Source of the DNA: Atopobiaceae bacterium
Lineage (GTDB): Bacteria; Actinomycetota; Coriobacteriia; Coriobacteriales; Atopobiaceae
Direction of reading: 5' to 3'
DNA length: 64,000 bases
NCBI GenBank assembly: GCA_022655215.1
Contig: JALCUE010000001.1
Coordinates: 992,001 to 1,056,000, forward strand
Part shown: positions 34,809 through 43,664 of the stretch, one piece after another
How positions within the stretch are numbered: the stretch's first letter is position 1
Layout: each line of letters begins with the position of its first letter
Translations under genes and position numbers: made by a program
The notes under the pieces: model-generated
Seen by the model: only the letters and a program-made list of their open reading frames with translations
Told to the model about the DNA's origin: nothing
Databases searched by the model: none

Positions 34809-36074
34809 CTACTCGGCCTTCTCATCCTCGCCCTTGGGCTCGGCAGCCTCAGCCTCGGGCTCGGCGGCCTCGGTGGCCTCGGGCTCGGTGGTCTCAGCGG
34901 CCTCGGGCTCGGCGTCCTTCTCGTCCTCGGAGTCCTCGGGCTCGTCAAGCGGCTTGACGTCGACGTCGAAGCCGAGGGTCTCGGCGGCGGACTTCATGGA
35001 CAGGGAGATGCGACGACGGTCGAGGTCGATCTCCATGACCTTCACCTGGACCTTGTCGCCCACGGCGCAGACCTGCGCGGGAGCGTCGACGTGGCTCTTG
35101 GCCATCTCGGAGATGTGGACCAGACCCTCGATGCCGTCACCCAGGTCGACGAAGGCGCCGAACGGGACGAGCTTGGTGACGGTGCCCTCGACGATGGCGC
35201 CGACGGGGTACTTCTTGACGAGCGAGCGCCAAGGATCCTCGGTGGTCTGCTTGAGACCCAGCGAGATGCGCTCGCGGTTGAGGTCGACGTCCAGGACCTC
35301 GACCTCGATCTCCTGGCCGACCTTGACGACCTCGGAGGGGTGGTTGACGTGGTTCCAGGAGAGCTCGGAGATGTGGACCAGGCCGTCGATGCCGCCGAGG
35401 TCGACGAAGGCGCCGAAGTCGACGATCGAGGACACGGTGCCCTTGAGGCGCATGCCCTTCTGCAGCTTGGAGAGGATCTCGGAGCGCTCGGCCTTGCGAG
35501 CCTCCTCGAGGACGACTCGACGGGAGAGGACGACGTTGTTGCGGTTGCGGTCCATCTCGATGACGCGGGCCTCGATGCGGGTGCCGAGGTAGGCGTTGAG
35601 GTCCTTGACGCGACGGAGGTCGACGAGGGATGCGGGCAGGAAGCCGCGCAGGCCGATGTCGAGGATGAGACCGCCCTTGACGACCTCGATGACCTCGCCC
35701 TCGACGTTCTCGCCGGCGTTGAACTTCTCCTCGATGCGGTTCCAGGCACGCTCGTACTCGGCACGCTTCTTGGAGAGGATCAGGCGACCGTCCTTGTCCT
35801 CCTTCTGGAGGACGAGGGCCTCGATGGTGTCACCCATGGAGACGATGTCGGCAGGGTTGGCATCCTTGCGGATGGACAGCTCGCGCAGGGGGATGACGCC
35901 CTCTGACTTGAAGCCGATGTCGAGCAGGACCTCGTCATGCTCGATCTTGACGACGGTACCCGTTACCAGGTCGCCCTCATCGAAGTCGGTGATGGTACCG
36001 TCGATGAGGCTGTTCATCTCCTCGTCGGACACTGTGTCCAAGGAAAAGACGGACGAGTTCTGAATCTCACTCAA
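34809..36074 (-). CDS. rpsA: 30S ribosomal protein S1
   Basis: 421 aa mRNA-binding ribosomal protein with four S1 domains (about 34-105, 120-185, 205-275 and 290-360; each has a G-x-V...FGAFVDLG- or LDIG-type core). The highly acidic Glu/Ala/Pro tail (about 372-421) is typical of actinobacterial S1. The frame begins with TTG at 36074, with AAAGGGG seven bases upstream. The next in-frame ATG is at codon 20, so a TTG start is the best reading. A long leader follows a good promoter about 145 bp upstream. Confidence 0.94.
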   Translation of the reverse strand: MSEIQNSSVFSLDTVSDEEMNSLIDGTITDFDEGDLVTGTVVKIEHDEVLLDIGFKSEGVIPLRELSIRKDANPADIVSMGDTIEALVLQKEDKDGRLILSKKRAEYERAWNRIEEKFNAGENVEGEVIEVVKGGLILDIGLRGFLPASLVDLRRVKDLNAYLGTRIEARVIEMDRNRNNVVLSRRVVLEEARKAERSEILSKLQKGMRLKGTVSSIVDFGAFVDLGGIDGLVHISELSWNHVNHPSEVVKVGQEIEVEVLDVDLNRERISLGLKQTTEDPWRSLVKKYPVGAIVEGTVTKLVPFGAFVDLGDGIEGLVHISEMAKSHVDAPAQVCAVGDKVQVKVMEIDLDRRRISLSMKSAAETLGFDVDVKPLDEPEDSEDEKDAEPEAAETTEPEATEAAEPEAEAAEPKGEDEKAE

Positions 36075-36221
36075 AGGTGGACCCCTTTCGAAGCGGGGCC
36101 CCGATCGTCATGATCATCGCCTGCAGTGACAGAGACGTTTGTCCCTTAACACCGACCTGGAAAATACATGCTCGGGGGCCGACAGATACGTGTGCACGGG
36201 CGTCCGACCCATGCACACGAT

Positions 36222-36251
36222 AGAATACCGTGTCCTGTGGTGCGATTTCAA
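36222..36251 (-). promoter_or_regulatory. Likely rpsA promoter
   Basis: On the minus strand TTGAAA (36251-36246) and TATTCT (36227-36222) are 18 bp apart, a good sigma-70-type match. Transcription would start near 36215, giving a leader of about 140 bases before the TTG start, long enough for autoregulation by S1. Confidence 0.6.
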
Positions 36252-36356
36252 GCACGGAGACGAATTTGCGAGTTCGTTACATGAGGAACGGGCGCAGGGC
36301 GGCCCCGCATGGGTAGAATCATGTCTCGCCTCACCATCTCCCGAGGAGGTCAGAAC

Positions 36357-37136
36357 ATGATCAAGGCCGTCCTGTTCGACATGGACGACACGCTCCTGAG
36401 CATCAACCTCACCGCGTTCATCGCATCATACGTCTCACGCAAGGCTCGTCTCCTCGCCGAGGTCTCGAGCTCGTCGGTCGTCTCGATGGGAATGCCCTTC
36501 GCGAGGTCGTACCTCGCCATCTCGTCCGACTCCCGTCAGGACTCGCTCACCAACGAGCAGCTCTTCAACGAGACATTTCTTACCGAGACGGGCATTCCCC
36601 TGGATGACCCCGTCATCGCCGACGCGGTGGACTGCTTCGACGCCGAAGTCACCCCGACGCTCAACGGGCGCACCGTCCACGCCGTGCCCAGGCGCGGTGG
36701 TCGCAAGGCCGTGGAGGCCGCCAGGAAGCTGGGTCTCACCGTCGCGCTCGCGACGAACCCGAGCTTCTCCGAGGCCTGCGTGAGGGCCCGCATGGGATGG
36801 GCCGACGTCGAGGACGTCCCGTTCGCGCGCATCTCCCACATGGCGAACTCCACGCGCATGAAGCCGGACGCACGCTACTACGAGGAGTTCGTGAGCGCCC
36901 TGGGGCTCTCGTGCGAGGAGTGCCTCATGGTGGGCAACGACGCCACCCGTGACTTCCCGAGACCTGACTGCGGCCTCGTGACCGCATATGTGGGCCACGC
37001 CCGCCCGAAGCGCGCGATATGGCGCGGGGACATGGAGAGGCTCTCCAGAGACCTCCCCTTCCTCATCGACCGGCTCGACGGCGACCGCAGTCGTGGCATG
37101 CCCGACGACTGGGCCGAGCCCGGGAGCAGCGACTAG
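36357..37136 (+). CDS. HAD superfamily hydrolase
   Basis: 259 aa phosphatase-type HAD protein. Motif I is FDMDDTLL (nucleophile Asp8, acid/base Asp10), motif II is in LATNPS, motif III Lys in MKPDARYY, and motif IV GNDATRDF. An all-helical cap (about 20-100) follows motif I, indicating a C1-cap phosphatase; substrate unknown. ATG at 36357 with AGGAGGT seven bases upstream. The CyuA-like gene starts 38 bp later on the same strand, so they may be co-transcribed. Confidence 0.9.
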   Translation: MIKAVLFDMDDTLLSINLTAFIASYVSRKARLLAEVSSSSVVSMGMPFARSYLAISSDSRQDSLTNEQLFNETFLTETGIPLDDPVIADAVDCFDAEVTPTLNGRTVHAVPRRGGRKAVEAARKLGLTVALATNPSFSEACVRARMGWADVEDVPFARISHMANSTRMKPDARYYEEFVSALGLSCEECLMVGNDATRDFPRPDCGLVTAYVGHARPKRAIWRGDMERLSRDLPFLIDRLDGDRSRGMPDDWAEPGSSD

Positions 37137-37174
37137 ACATATCGTCCGGGCCACCGGACGAGAGGGGACACGCC

Positions 37175-38473
37175 ATGGACGCAAAGGACTACGAGAACCA
37201 CATCGCCATCCTCGAGGAGGAGCTCGTCTGCGCACTCGGCTGCACCGAGCCCATAGCCGTCGCATACGCCGCCGCCCTGGCCCGCGAGACGCTCGGGATC
37301 GAACCGCAGACCATCCTCATGAGCTGCAGCGGCAACATCATCAAGAACGTGAAGAGCGTCACGGTCCCCAACTCGGGCGGCCTGCGCGGGATCGAGGCCG
37401 CGGCCATCCTCGGAGCCGTGGGAGGCGACGCCTCCCAGGCGCTCGAGGTGCTCGAGGACATCGGTCCCGATGACATCGAGCACACCAAGGCCCTCCTCTC
37501 CGAGCAGGTCTGCTCGGTGGAGCTCGCCGAGGGCGTGCCCAACCTCTATGTCGCCTGCAGGGCCGAGGCGGCAGGACACGTCGCCCGCGTCCGCATTGAG
37601 GACCGTCACACGCACGTGACGCTCGTGGAGCTCGACGGCCGGGTCCTGCCCTGTCCCGTCGAGCCCACCGCAGGCGACGTCGCCTCCCCCATCACGCGCG
37701 CCGACCGCGATGCCATCTCCGTGAGCTCCATCTGGGAGTTCGCCCATGAGCTTGACCCGGCCGACGTCGAGGGCGTGTTGGGGCGTCAGGTCGACCTCAA
37801 CCGCGCCATCTCCCAGGAGGGCCTCGACCACGACTGGGGCGCCCGCATCGGCGCGACGCTCCTCGCCACGAGGCCGGCCGACGTCACCGTGATGGCACGC
37901 GCCGTGGCCGCCGCAGGCTCTGACGCCCGCATGAGCGGCTGCTCGATGCCCGTGGTCATCAACTCCGGCAGTGGCAACCAGGGTCTCACCTGCTCCATGC
38001 CCGTGGCGGTCTACGCTGACGAGCTCGGCAGCGGTCGAGACGACCTCCTGCGCGCACTCGCCATCTCCAATCTCGTGTCCGTCCACGTGAAGCACTTCAT
38101 CGGCAGCCTCAGCGCCTTCTGCGGCGCCGTCTCGGCGGCGAGTGGGGTGAGCGCGGCCATCTGCTTCCTGCGTGGGGGCAGCCTCGCCCAAGCGGAGGCC
38201 GCCATCGTGAACACCCTCGTGAACGTGGGTGGCATCGTGTGCGATGGGGCCAAGCCCAGCTGCGCCGCCAAGATCTCCTCGGCCGTGGACGCGGCCATCC
38301 TCGCCTGCGACATGGCTCTCTCCGATCACGACTTCCATGCCGGCGACGGACTGGTGGGACGCGACGTCGAGGAGACGATTCGCTCCATGGGCTACGTGGG
38401 CCGCGTGGGGATGCACCCCACCGACGTCGAGATCCTGAACATCATGATCGGCAAGACCGACGTGGAGGGATAG
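37175..38473 (+). CDS. UPF0597/CyuA (YhaM)-family L-cysteine desulfidase or serine deaminase
   Basis: 432 aa enzyme related to E. coli CyuA/YhaM and the alpha subunit of iron-sulfur serine dehydratase. Expected activity is conversion of cysteine to pyruvate, ammonia and sulfide, or serine to pyruvate and ammonia, with an oxygen-sensitive Fe-S cluster. Family marks: CALGCTEPIA near the N-terminus, SGNIIKN, the SGCSMPVVINSGSGNQG block, and GAKPSCAAKI near the end. ATG at 37175 with GAGGGG upstream. It fits amino-acid fermentation in an anaerobe; which amino acid is used cannot be told here. Confidence 0.88.
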   Translation: MDAKDYENHIAILEEELVCALGCTEPIAVAYAAALARETLGIEPQTILMSCSGNIIKNVKSVTVPNSGGLRGIEAAAILGAVGGDASQALEVLEDIGPDDIEHTKALLSEQVCSVELAEGVPNLYVACRAEAAGHVARVRIEDRHTHVTLVELDGRVLPCPVEPTAGDVASPITRADRDAISVSSIWEFAHELDPADVEGVLGRQVDLNRAISQEGLDHDWGARIGATLLATRPADVTVMARAVAAAGSDARMSGCSMPVVINSGSGNQGLTCSMPVAVYADELGSGRDDLLRALAISNLVSVHVKHFIGSLSAFCGAVSAASGVSAAICFLRGGSLAQAEAAIVNTLVNVGGIVCDGAKPSCAAKISSAVDAAILACDMALSDHDFHAGDGLVGRDVEETIRSMGYVGRVGMHPTDVEILNIMIGKTDVEG

Positions 38474-38847
38474 CCCTCGGGCAAGTCCCTCTGACTGGAA
38501 AATGCCAGGACCTCGTTTGCATGTGGCATCGGCGGAAGGTCCCGCAGACACCACGTGGCCTAGCGGGGACGTGCCCCGCGGCGTCACTAACCGTTCGATT
38601 CTGGTCCTCGGCCGTTGAAATCGCGTCGAGTGTACGACCGTGCCAAGGCCCCCTCTCGGAGTCGACGCGTCTACCTGCGGCTCCTCGGACGGACATAATC
38701 GTTCGAACCACCGAATCGTGCATCGGGCGCGTTTTCTGCACCGGATTCGTACATTGGGCGCGATTCCCGCGGCCGCCGCGGTGACATCGGGGGATCCCTC
38801 CCGTCCGCCACCTCCCGTTCCACTTGCGACCCCTTGGCACGCAGCAG
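38474..38847. other. Convergent intergenic region with repeats and no recognisable gene
   Basis: 374 bp between the ends of the CyuA-like gene and rnhA, long for this compact region. It contains a stem-loop (GCGGGG 38563-38568 with CCCCGC 38574-38579), a longer inverted repeat (CGCGTCGA 38622-38629 with TCGACGCG 38662-38669), and a 31-bp tandem repeat. Open frames crossing it lack ribosome sites and family features. It may be terminators plus a relic or an RNA gene. Confidence 0.5.
38710..38771. repeat. Two-copy imperfect tandem repeat of about 31 bp
   Basis: Copy 1 spans 38710-38739 and copy 2 spans 38740-38771. The shared core is TCGT(G/A)CAT(C/T)GGGCGCG, starting at 38716 and 38747, 31 bp apart, flanked in both copies by ACCG(A/G)A on the left and TT(T/C)C(T/C)GC on the right. 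About 25 of 31 positions agree. Confidence 0.6.
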
Positions 38848-39327
38848 CTAGCCCTCGAACCCCTCATCCTCGAGCCAGCGCTCGGGATCGTCGGCGGCTG
38901 ACGTCGCGAGGTCGTCGCAGCGCTCGTTTCCCTCCTCGCCGGCGTGCCCCTTCACCCAGACGAAGCTCACGTCATGGGAGGCCTTGGCGGCGAGGAGCCT
39001 CTTCCAGAGGTCGGGATTGGCCACCGGCTTCTTGGCGGCCGTCTTCCAGCCACGCGCCTGCCAGCCGTCGACCCAGCGCTTGTTGAACGCGTTCACCACG
39101 TACTGGGAGTCGGAGTGGACCTCCACCTCGCACGGTCGCGTGAGCGCCTCGAGGGCCGCGATGACGCCCATGAGCTCCATACGGTTGTTCGTGGTGCGGC
39201 GATACCCCGCCGAGAGCTCTCGCTCGTGGGTAACGCCCGACGCATCCGTGCACGACAGGACCGCGCCATAGCCGCCAGGACCGGGATTGCCCCTGCTCGA
39301 ACCATCCGTATGGACCACCACGCGCAT
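38848..39327 (-). CDS. rnhA: Ribonuclease HI
   Basis: 159 aa enzyme cutting RNA in RNA-DNA hybrids. The four catalytic acids are in place: Asp8 ([12 protein letters not shown]), Glu51 (NNRMELMG), Asp73 (HSDSQYV) and Asp138 (NERCDDLA). The basic protrusion ([17 protein letters not shown]) used for hybrid binding is present. ATG at 39327. Confidence 0.96.
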   Translation of the reverse strand: MRVVVHTDGSSRGNPGPGGYGAVLSCTDASGVTHERELSAGYRRTTNNRMELMGVIAALEALTRPCEVEVHSDSQYVVNAFNKRWVDGWQARGWKTAAKKPVANPDLWKRLLAAKASHDVSFVWVKGHAGEEGNERCDDLATSAADDPERWLEDEGFEG

Positions 39328-39477
39328 GCGACTCCCCCCGTCCTCGGACCTTGAGTGAGGGCGGAGGATCTCATTCCCGCCCGTGGCCCCATGGACGGGC
39401 CGGCTTCCCTATGATGGGTGACCGGAACGGAATCTGCAAACGAGCGATGGCGAGAGGACGGCACCCGGTTGAAGGGC

Positions 39478-40737
39478 ATGCACGAGAAGGTCATCGATCG
39501 CTTCGGAGGGGAACGCACGGGAGGCCACGGAGGTCTCGAGATCCTCCGCGCGATCGGACCGGGGCTGCTCGTGACCGTGGGGTTCATCGATCCGGGCAAC
39601 TGGGCCTCGAACATGGCGGCGGGATCCCAGTACGGGTACGCCCTCCTCTGGGTGGTGACGCTGTCCACCGTCATGCTCATCGTCCTCCAGCACAACGCAG
39701 CGCACCTCGGCATCGTGACCGGCCACTGCCTGGCCGAGTCCGCCACGGCGAACCTCCCCCGCTGGCTCTCCCGCGTCGTGCTCGCCACGGCCGTGGCGGC
39801 GAGCGTAGCCACCGTGATGGCCGAGGTCCTCGGAGGGGCGATCGCCCTCCAGATGCTCACGGGACTTCCCATCATCCCTGGCTGCGTGCTCACGGCGGTG
39901 GCCTCGCTCGCGATGCTGCTCACCGGCTCCTATCAGAGGATAGAGCGCTGGATCATCGGGTTCGTCTCGCTCATCGGCCTGTCATTCCTCCTGGAGGTCA
40001 CGATGGTCCAGGTCGACTGGCCGGCCGCGGCCGTGGGATGGGTGACGCCCAACGTCCCCACGGGATCGCTCCCCATAATCCTGTCGGTCCTCGGCGCGGT
40101 GGTCATGCCCCACAACCTGTTCCTCCACTCCGAGATCATCCAGAGCTCGCACTACGAGGAGCAGGGCACCGAGATCATCGAGCGGAGGCTCAAGGACGAG
40201 CTGTTCGACACCATGTTCTCGATGGTGGTGGGCTGGGCGATAAACTCCGCCATGGTGCTCCTCGCCGCGGCGACCTTCTTCCAGAACGGCATCGTCATCG
40301 ACGACCTCGCGCAGGCCGCCGAGGTGCTCACGCCCCTCGTGGGCCCGGCCGCGAGCGTCATCTTCGCCCTCGCGCTCCTGCTCGCAGGCCTCTCCTCGAG
40401 CGTCACCGCGGGCATGGCCGCAGGCACCATCACGGCCGGCATGTTCGGCGAGGAGTACGACATCCACGACCGTCACAGCTCGGTGGGCGTGGTCGCGACG
40501 TTCGTGGTGGCCGTCGGCGTGGTCCTGTTCGTCCAGGACTCGTTCGCCGGGCTGGTATGGAGCCAGGCCCTGCTCTCGATCCAGCTGCCCATCACGATCT
40601 TCCTGCAGATATGGCTCACGAGCTCCAAGAGGGTGATGGGGACCTACGCGAACGGGCCCGCCCTCAAGGCCGTGCTCGTCGTCATCGGCGTGATCGTCAC
40701 CGCGCTCAACGTGTGGCTCCTCGTCTCGGGCTCCTGA
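39478..40737 (+). CDS. mntH: Nramp-family divalent metal transporter
   Basis: 419 aa with 11 predicted membrane helices; proton-coupled uptake of Mn2+/Fe2+. The metal site motifs are present: DPGN in helix 1 (Asp38-Asn41) and MPH in helix 6 (Met210-His212). Length and alignment follow E. coli MntH throughout. The start is uncertain: the ATG at 39478 has a ribosome-like AAGGG placed rather close, a TTG two codons upstream has GAGAGGA, and a GTG at 39418 extends the frame without a ribosome site. Any metal-responsive repressor site is not obvious in the 150-bp gap to rnhA. Confidence 0.93.
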   Translation: MHEKVIDRFGGERTGGHGGLEILRAIGPGLLVTVGFIDPGNWASNMAAGSQYGYALLWVVTLSTVMLIVLQHNAAHLGIVTGHCLAESATANLPRWLSRVVLATAVAASVATVMAEVLGGAIALQMLTGLPIIPGCVLTAVASLAMLLTGSYQRIERWIIGFVSLIGLSFLLEVTMVQVDWPAAAVGWVTPNVPTGSLPIILSVLGAVVMPHNLFLHSEIIQSSHYEEQGTEIIERRLKDELFDTMFSMVVGWAINSAMVLLAAATFFQNGIVIDDLAQAAEVLTPLVGPAASVIFALALLLAGLSSSVTAGMAAGTITAGMFGEEYDIHDRHSSVGVVATFVVAVGVVLFVQDSFAGLVWSQALLSIQLPITIFLQIWLTSSKRVMGTYANGPALKAVLVVIGVIVTALNVWLLVSGS

Positions 40738-40799
40738 TAGGGACGAGCTCGAGGGACCCTCCGTCGTGGCATGCGACCCCGCCGCCCGACATGGTCGAG

Positions 40800-43523
40800 C
40801 TACTTCGCGTCGGCCCACGTCTCGCCATGCGAGACCTCGGCGACGAGGGGGACCTTGAGCTCGACGACGTTCTCCATGGTGGTCTTGACGAGCTCCGACA
40901 GCGCGTCCATCTCGGCCTCGGGCACCTCGAAGTCCAGCTCGTCGTGGATCTGGAGGATGAGCTTCGACGAGAGGCCCTCCTCGCGCAGGGCCGAGTCCAC
41001 CTTGATCATGGCGAGCTTGATGATATCGGCGGCACTCCCCTGCATGGGGTGGTTCATGGCCGTGCGCTCGCCGAACGAGCGGACGGCCGGGTTCCTGGCG
41101 AGGATGTCGGGGACATGGCGCTTGCGGCCGTACATGGTGATGGCATAGGGGATGGGCGTGGCCGCCTTGGCCTCGGCCACGGTGCGGTCGAGATAGGCAC
41201 GGACCCCCGGATAGGCCTCGAAGTAGCGGTCGATCATCTCCTGGGCCTCGCCCATGGGGATCTTGAGGGACCGCGAGAGCCCGTAGGCCTGCTGCCCATA
41301 GACGATGCCGAAGTTCACGGCCTTCGCCCGACTGCGGAGCGCGGAGGTGACCTCCTCGACCGGGACGCCGAAGACGCGAGAGGCCGTGGCGGCATGGAAG
41401 TCGGCACCTGACGCGAATGCTGCTATGAGGTGCTCGTCGCCCGAGAGGTGCGCGAGGAGCCTGAGCTCGATCTGCGAGTAGTCACAGGCGAGGAAGGAGC
41501 AGCCCTCGGGCACGGTGAAGGCCTTGCGGACGCGGCGTCCGAGCTCGCTTCGCACGGGGATGTTCTGCAGGTTGGGATTGGAGCTAGACAGACGACCCGT
41601 GGCGGCCACCGTCTGGTTGAGCGTGGTGTGGATGCGACCGTCTCCGGCGACCAGAGACGGCAGGGCATCGAGGTAGGTCGACTTGATCTTGGCCTTCTCG
41701 CGATAGGAGAGGACCTCGGCCACGACGTCGGAGCGCTCCGCCAGGTCGGCGAGGACCTTCGCGTTCGTGGAGTAGAAGCCACGCTGCGTCTTCTTGAGCC
41801 CGGCCGTGGGCAGGCCCAACACGTCGAAGAGGACATGCGAGAGTTGCATGGGCGAGTCGATGTTGAAGTCCTCCCCCGCCGCGGCGTGGATCTTGGCCGC
41901 GCTCGCGTCGATGTCGGCGCCCAGCTCCGCGGCCTGGGCGGCGAGCACGGAGGTATCGGCATGCATGCCCGTGCGCTCCATGCGCGCGAGGACGAGCGTG
42001 AGGGGCATCTCCATGTCCTCCATGAGGAAGGTCGACCCGTCCCGGTCGAGACGGTCGGAGAGGACGGGGCGCAGGAGCCTCATGGCGACCGAGGACACGG
42101 CCGCGGCCGGGACCTCGTCGGATGGCTCGGGAAGCGACTCCTCGAGATAGCGCTCGGCGAGCGAGATCGCCGAGTACTCGCCTGCGGCGGAGTCGAGCAG
42201 GTATCCCGCAAGGCCCACGTCGAAGAGGCGGGCCGCATCGACGTGGGCGATGTCGAGCGCGGCCTCCATGGAGGAGTCCGTCGGATAGACGAGGTGGATG
42301 AGGGACTTCACATCATCGGCGACCACATCCCAGCCCGTGAGGGCACGGACGAGAAGGGAGTCCGCCGCGTCACCCTCGATGCGGCAGACCGCACCGTCCA
42401 CGCTCACCCAGATGGCGTTCGCGAGGCTGAAGAGCGTGCCGGAGTCGCCGCCCTCCTCGCGGGCGATGCCCATCCACTCGCCGGAGCCGGCAGCCTTCTC
42501 GACGGCGGCGATGGCCTCGTCCCCCGAGAGGACCTCCCCCACCACGACCTGCGACTGAGCCGAGACCTCGGCCGAGGGTGCGGCGGAGTCGAGCGCGAGC
42601 ACGCGACCCGTCATGCCGGTGAAGCCCAGGTGCGCGAAGGCGTCCCGGACCTCGCCCGCATCCCACGTGGGGAACCTCGAGCTGGCGAGGTCGACCTCGA
42701 CGGGCGCGTCACACCTGATCGTGGCCACCTTGCGCGAGAGGAGGGCGTCATCGACGTGCGCGCGGAGGTTCTCGCCCATCTTGCCCTTCACCTCATCCGC
42801 GTGAGCTATGACCTCGTCGAGGCTGCCGTAGGTGTTGATGAGGTCGGACGCCTTCTTGGGGCCGATGCCGGGGACGCCGGGGATGTTGTCCGAGGAGTCA
42901 CCCTTGAGACCGTAGAAGTCGGGGACGAGCTCGGGTGTGATGCCGTGATAGAGGTCGGACACGCTGTCCGGCGTCATGACCGCGACGTCGGACAGACCCT
43001 TCCTCGTGCCTATGATCTTCACGTTGTCGGTGGAGAGCTGGTACATGTCACGGTCGCCCGTGACGAGGAGCATCTCGTAGCCGGCTGCCTCGCCCCTACG
43101 CGCGAGGGTGCCCAGGATGTCGTCGCCCTCCCAGCCCTCGAGTTCCACGACGGGCACGTCCATGGTGCGAAGAAGGTCCTTGACCAGCGGGAACTGCTGA
43201 TGTAGCGACGGATCCATGGGAGGGCGCTGGGCCTTGTACTGGGGCAGCATCTCCATGCGGACACGCGGCTTGCCCTTGTCGAACGCACAGATCACGCCAT
43301 CCGGGGTGAGCGTCTCGACCATCTTCACGAACATGGACATGAACCCGAAGATCGCGTTGGTGGGCGTGCCGTCGGGAGCCGTCATCGACGGGGGGATCGC
43401 GTGGAAAGCGCGATGCATGAGCGAGTTGCCATCTATGACCGCGATGACCTTGCGTTCCTGGACGGCCCCGGACAGGCTCGAGATGTCCGTGCCCTCGTCG
43501 TTCGTGCTCGTGGTGTCTGCCAT
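40800..43523 (-). CDS. polA: DNA polymerase I
   Basis: 907 aa repair polymerase. N-terminal 5'-nuclease domain (about 1-290; IDGNSLMHRAFHA and VTGDRDMYQLS), a middle 3'-5' exonuclease-like domain (about 310-480), and a C-terminal polymerase domain with motif A DYSQIELRLLAHLSGD, motif B KAVNFGIVYGQQAYG, and motif C QIHDELDFEV. The middle domain lacks the DxE and NxxxD acids (GIAREEGGD at motif I), so proofreading is probably lost, as in Bacillus and Thermus Pol I. ATG at 43523 with GAGGAG upstream; longer in-frame starts are not supported. A TACAAT-type -10 occurs at 43575-43570 without a clear -35. Confidence 0.97.
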   Translation of the reverse strand: MADTTSTNDEGTDISSLSGAVQERKVIAVIDGNSLMHRAFHAIPPSMTAPDGTPTNAIFGFMSMFVKMVETLTPDGVICAFDKGKPRVRMEMLPQYKAQRPPMDPSLHQQFPLVKDLLRTMDVPVVELEGWEGDDILGTLARRGEAAGYEMLLVTGDRDMYQLSTDNVKIIGTRKGLSDVAVMTPDSVSDLYHGITPELVPDFYGLKGDSSDNIPGVPGIGPKKASDLINTYGSLDEVIAHADEVKGKMGENLRAHVDDALLSRKVATIRCDAPVEVDLASSRFPTWDAGEVRDAFAHLGFTGMTGRVLALDSAAPSAEVSAQSQVVVGEVLSGDEAIAAVEKAAGSGEWMGIAREEGGDSGTLFSLANAIWVSVDGAVCRIEGDAADSLLVRALTGWDVVADDVKSLIHLVYPTDSSMEAALDIAHVDAARLFDVGLAGYLLDSAAGEYSAISLAERYLEESLPEPSDEVPAAAVSSVAMRLLRPVLSDRLDRDGSTFLMEDMEMPLTLVLARMERTGMHADTSVLAAQAAELGADIDASAAKIHAAAGEDFNIDSPMQLSHVLFDVLGLPTAGLKKTQRGFYSTNAKVLADLAERSDVVAEVLSYREKAKIKSTYLDALPSLVAGDGRIHTTLNQTVAATGRLSSSNPNLQNIPVRSELGRRVRKAFTVPEGCSFLACDYSQIELRLLAHLSGDEHLIAAFASGADFHAATASRVFGVPVEEVTSALRSRAKAVNFGIVYGQQAYGLSRSLKIPMGEAQEMIDRYFEAYPGVRAYLDRTVAEAKAATPIPYAITMYGRKRHVPDILARNPAVRSFGERTAMNHPMQGSAADIIKLAMIKVDSALREEGLSSKLILQIHDELDFEVPEAEMDALSELVKTTMENVVELKVPLVAEVSHGETWADAK

Positions 43524-43650
43524 TGGCTTGGCTCCTCGGTGTGCGTCCGCCCTATCGATTGTCACCTCGATTGTAGCCGCACGGCGGACACTTCTCCGAG
43601 AGGCGCGCCTCGCCGAGAGGTGCATATGAAGATGAACGGGCGCCATGTTC

Positions 43651-43663
43651 ACGTTGACAACGT
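43651..43663. promoter_or_regulatory. 13-bp palindrome in the gap between the MFS gene and polA
   Basis: ACGTTG-A-CAACGT is perfectly symmetric, just beyond the MFS stop. With a one-base centre it would fold poorly as RNA, so a DNA-protein binding site is more plausible. A second palindrome, GAGGCGCGCCTC, lies at 43600-43611. Both may be regulatory for polA. Confidence 0.3.
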
Positions 43664-43664
43664 C

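Noticed and set aside
38474-38847. CRISPR-like array in the convergent gap
   Set aside because: Only two adjacent imperfect copies without spacers and no cas genes in the window.
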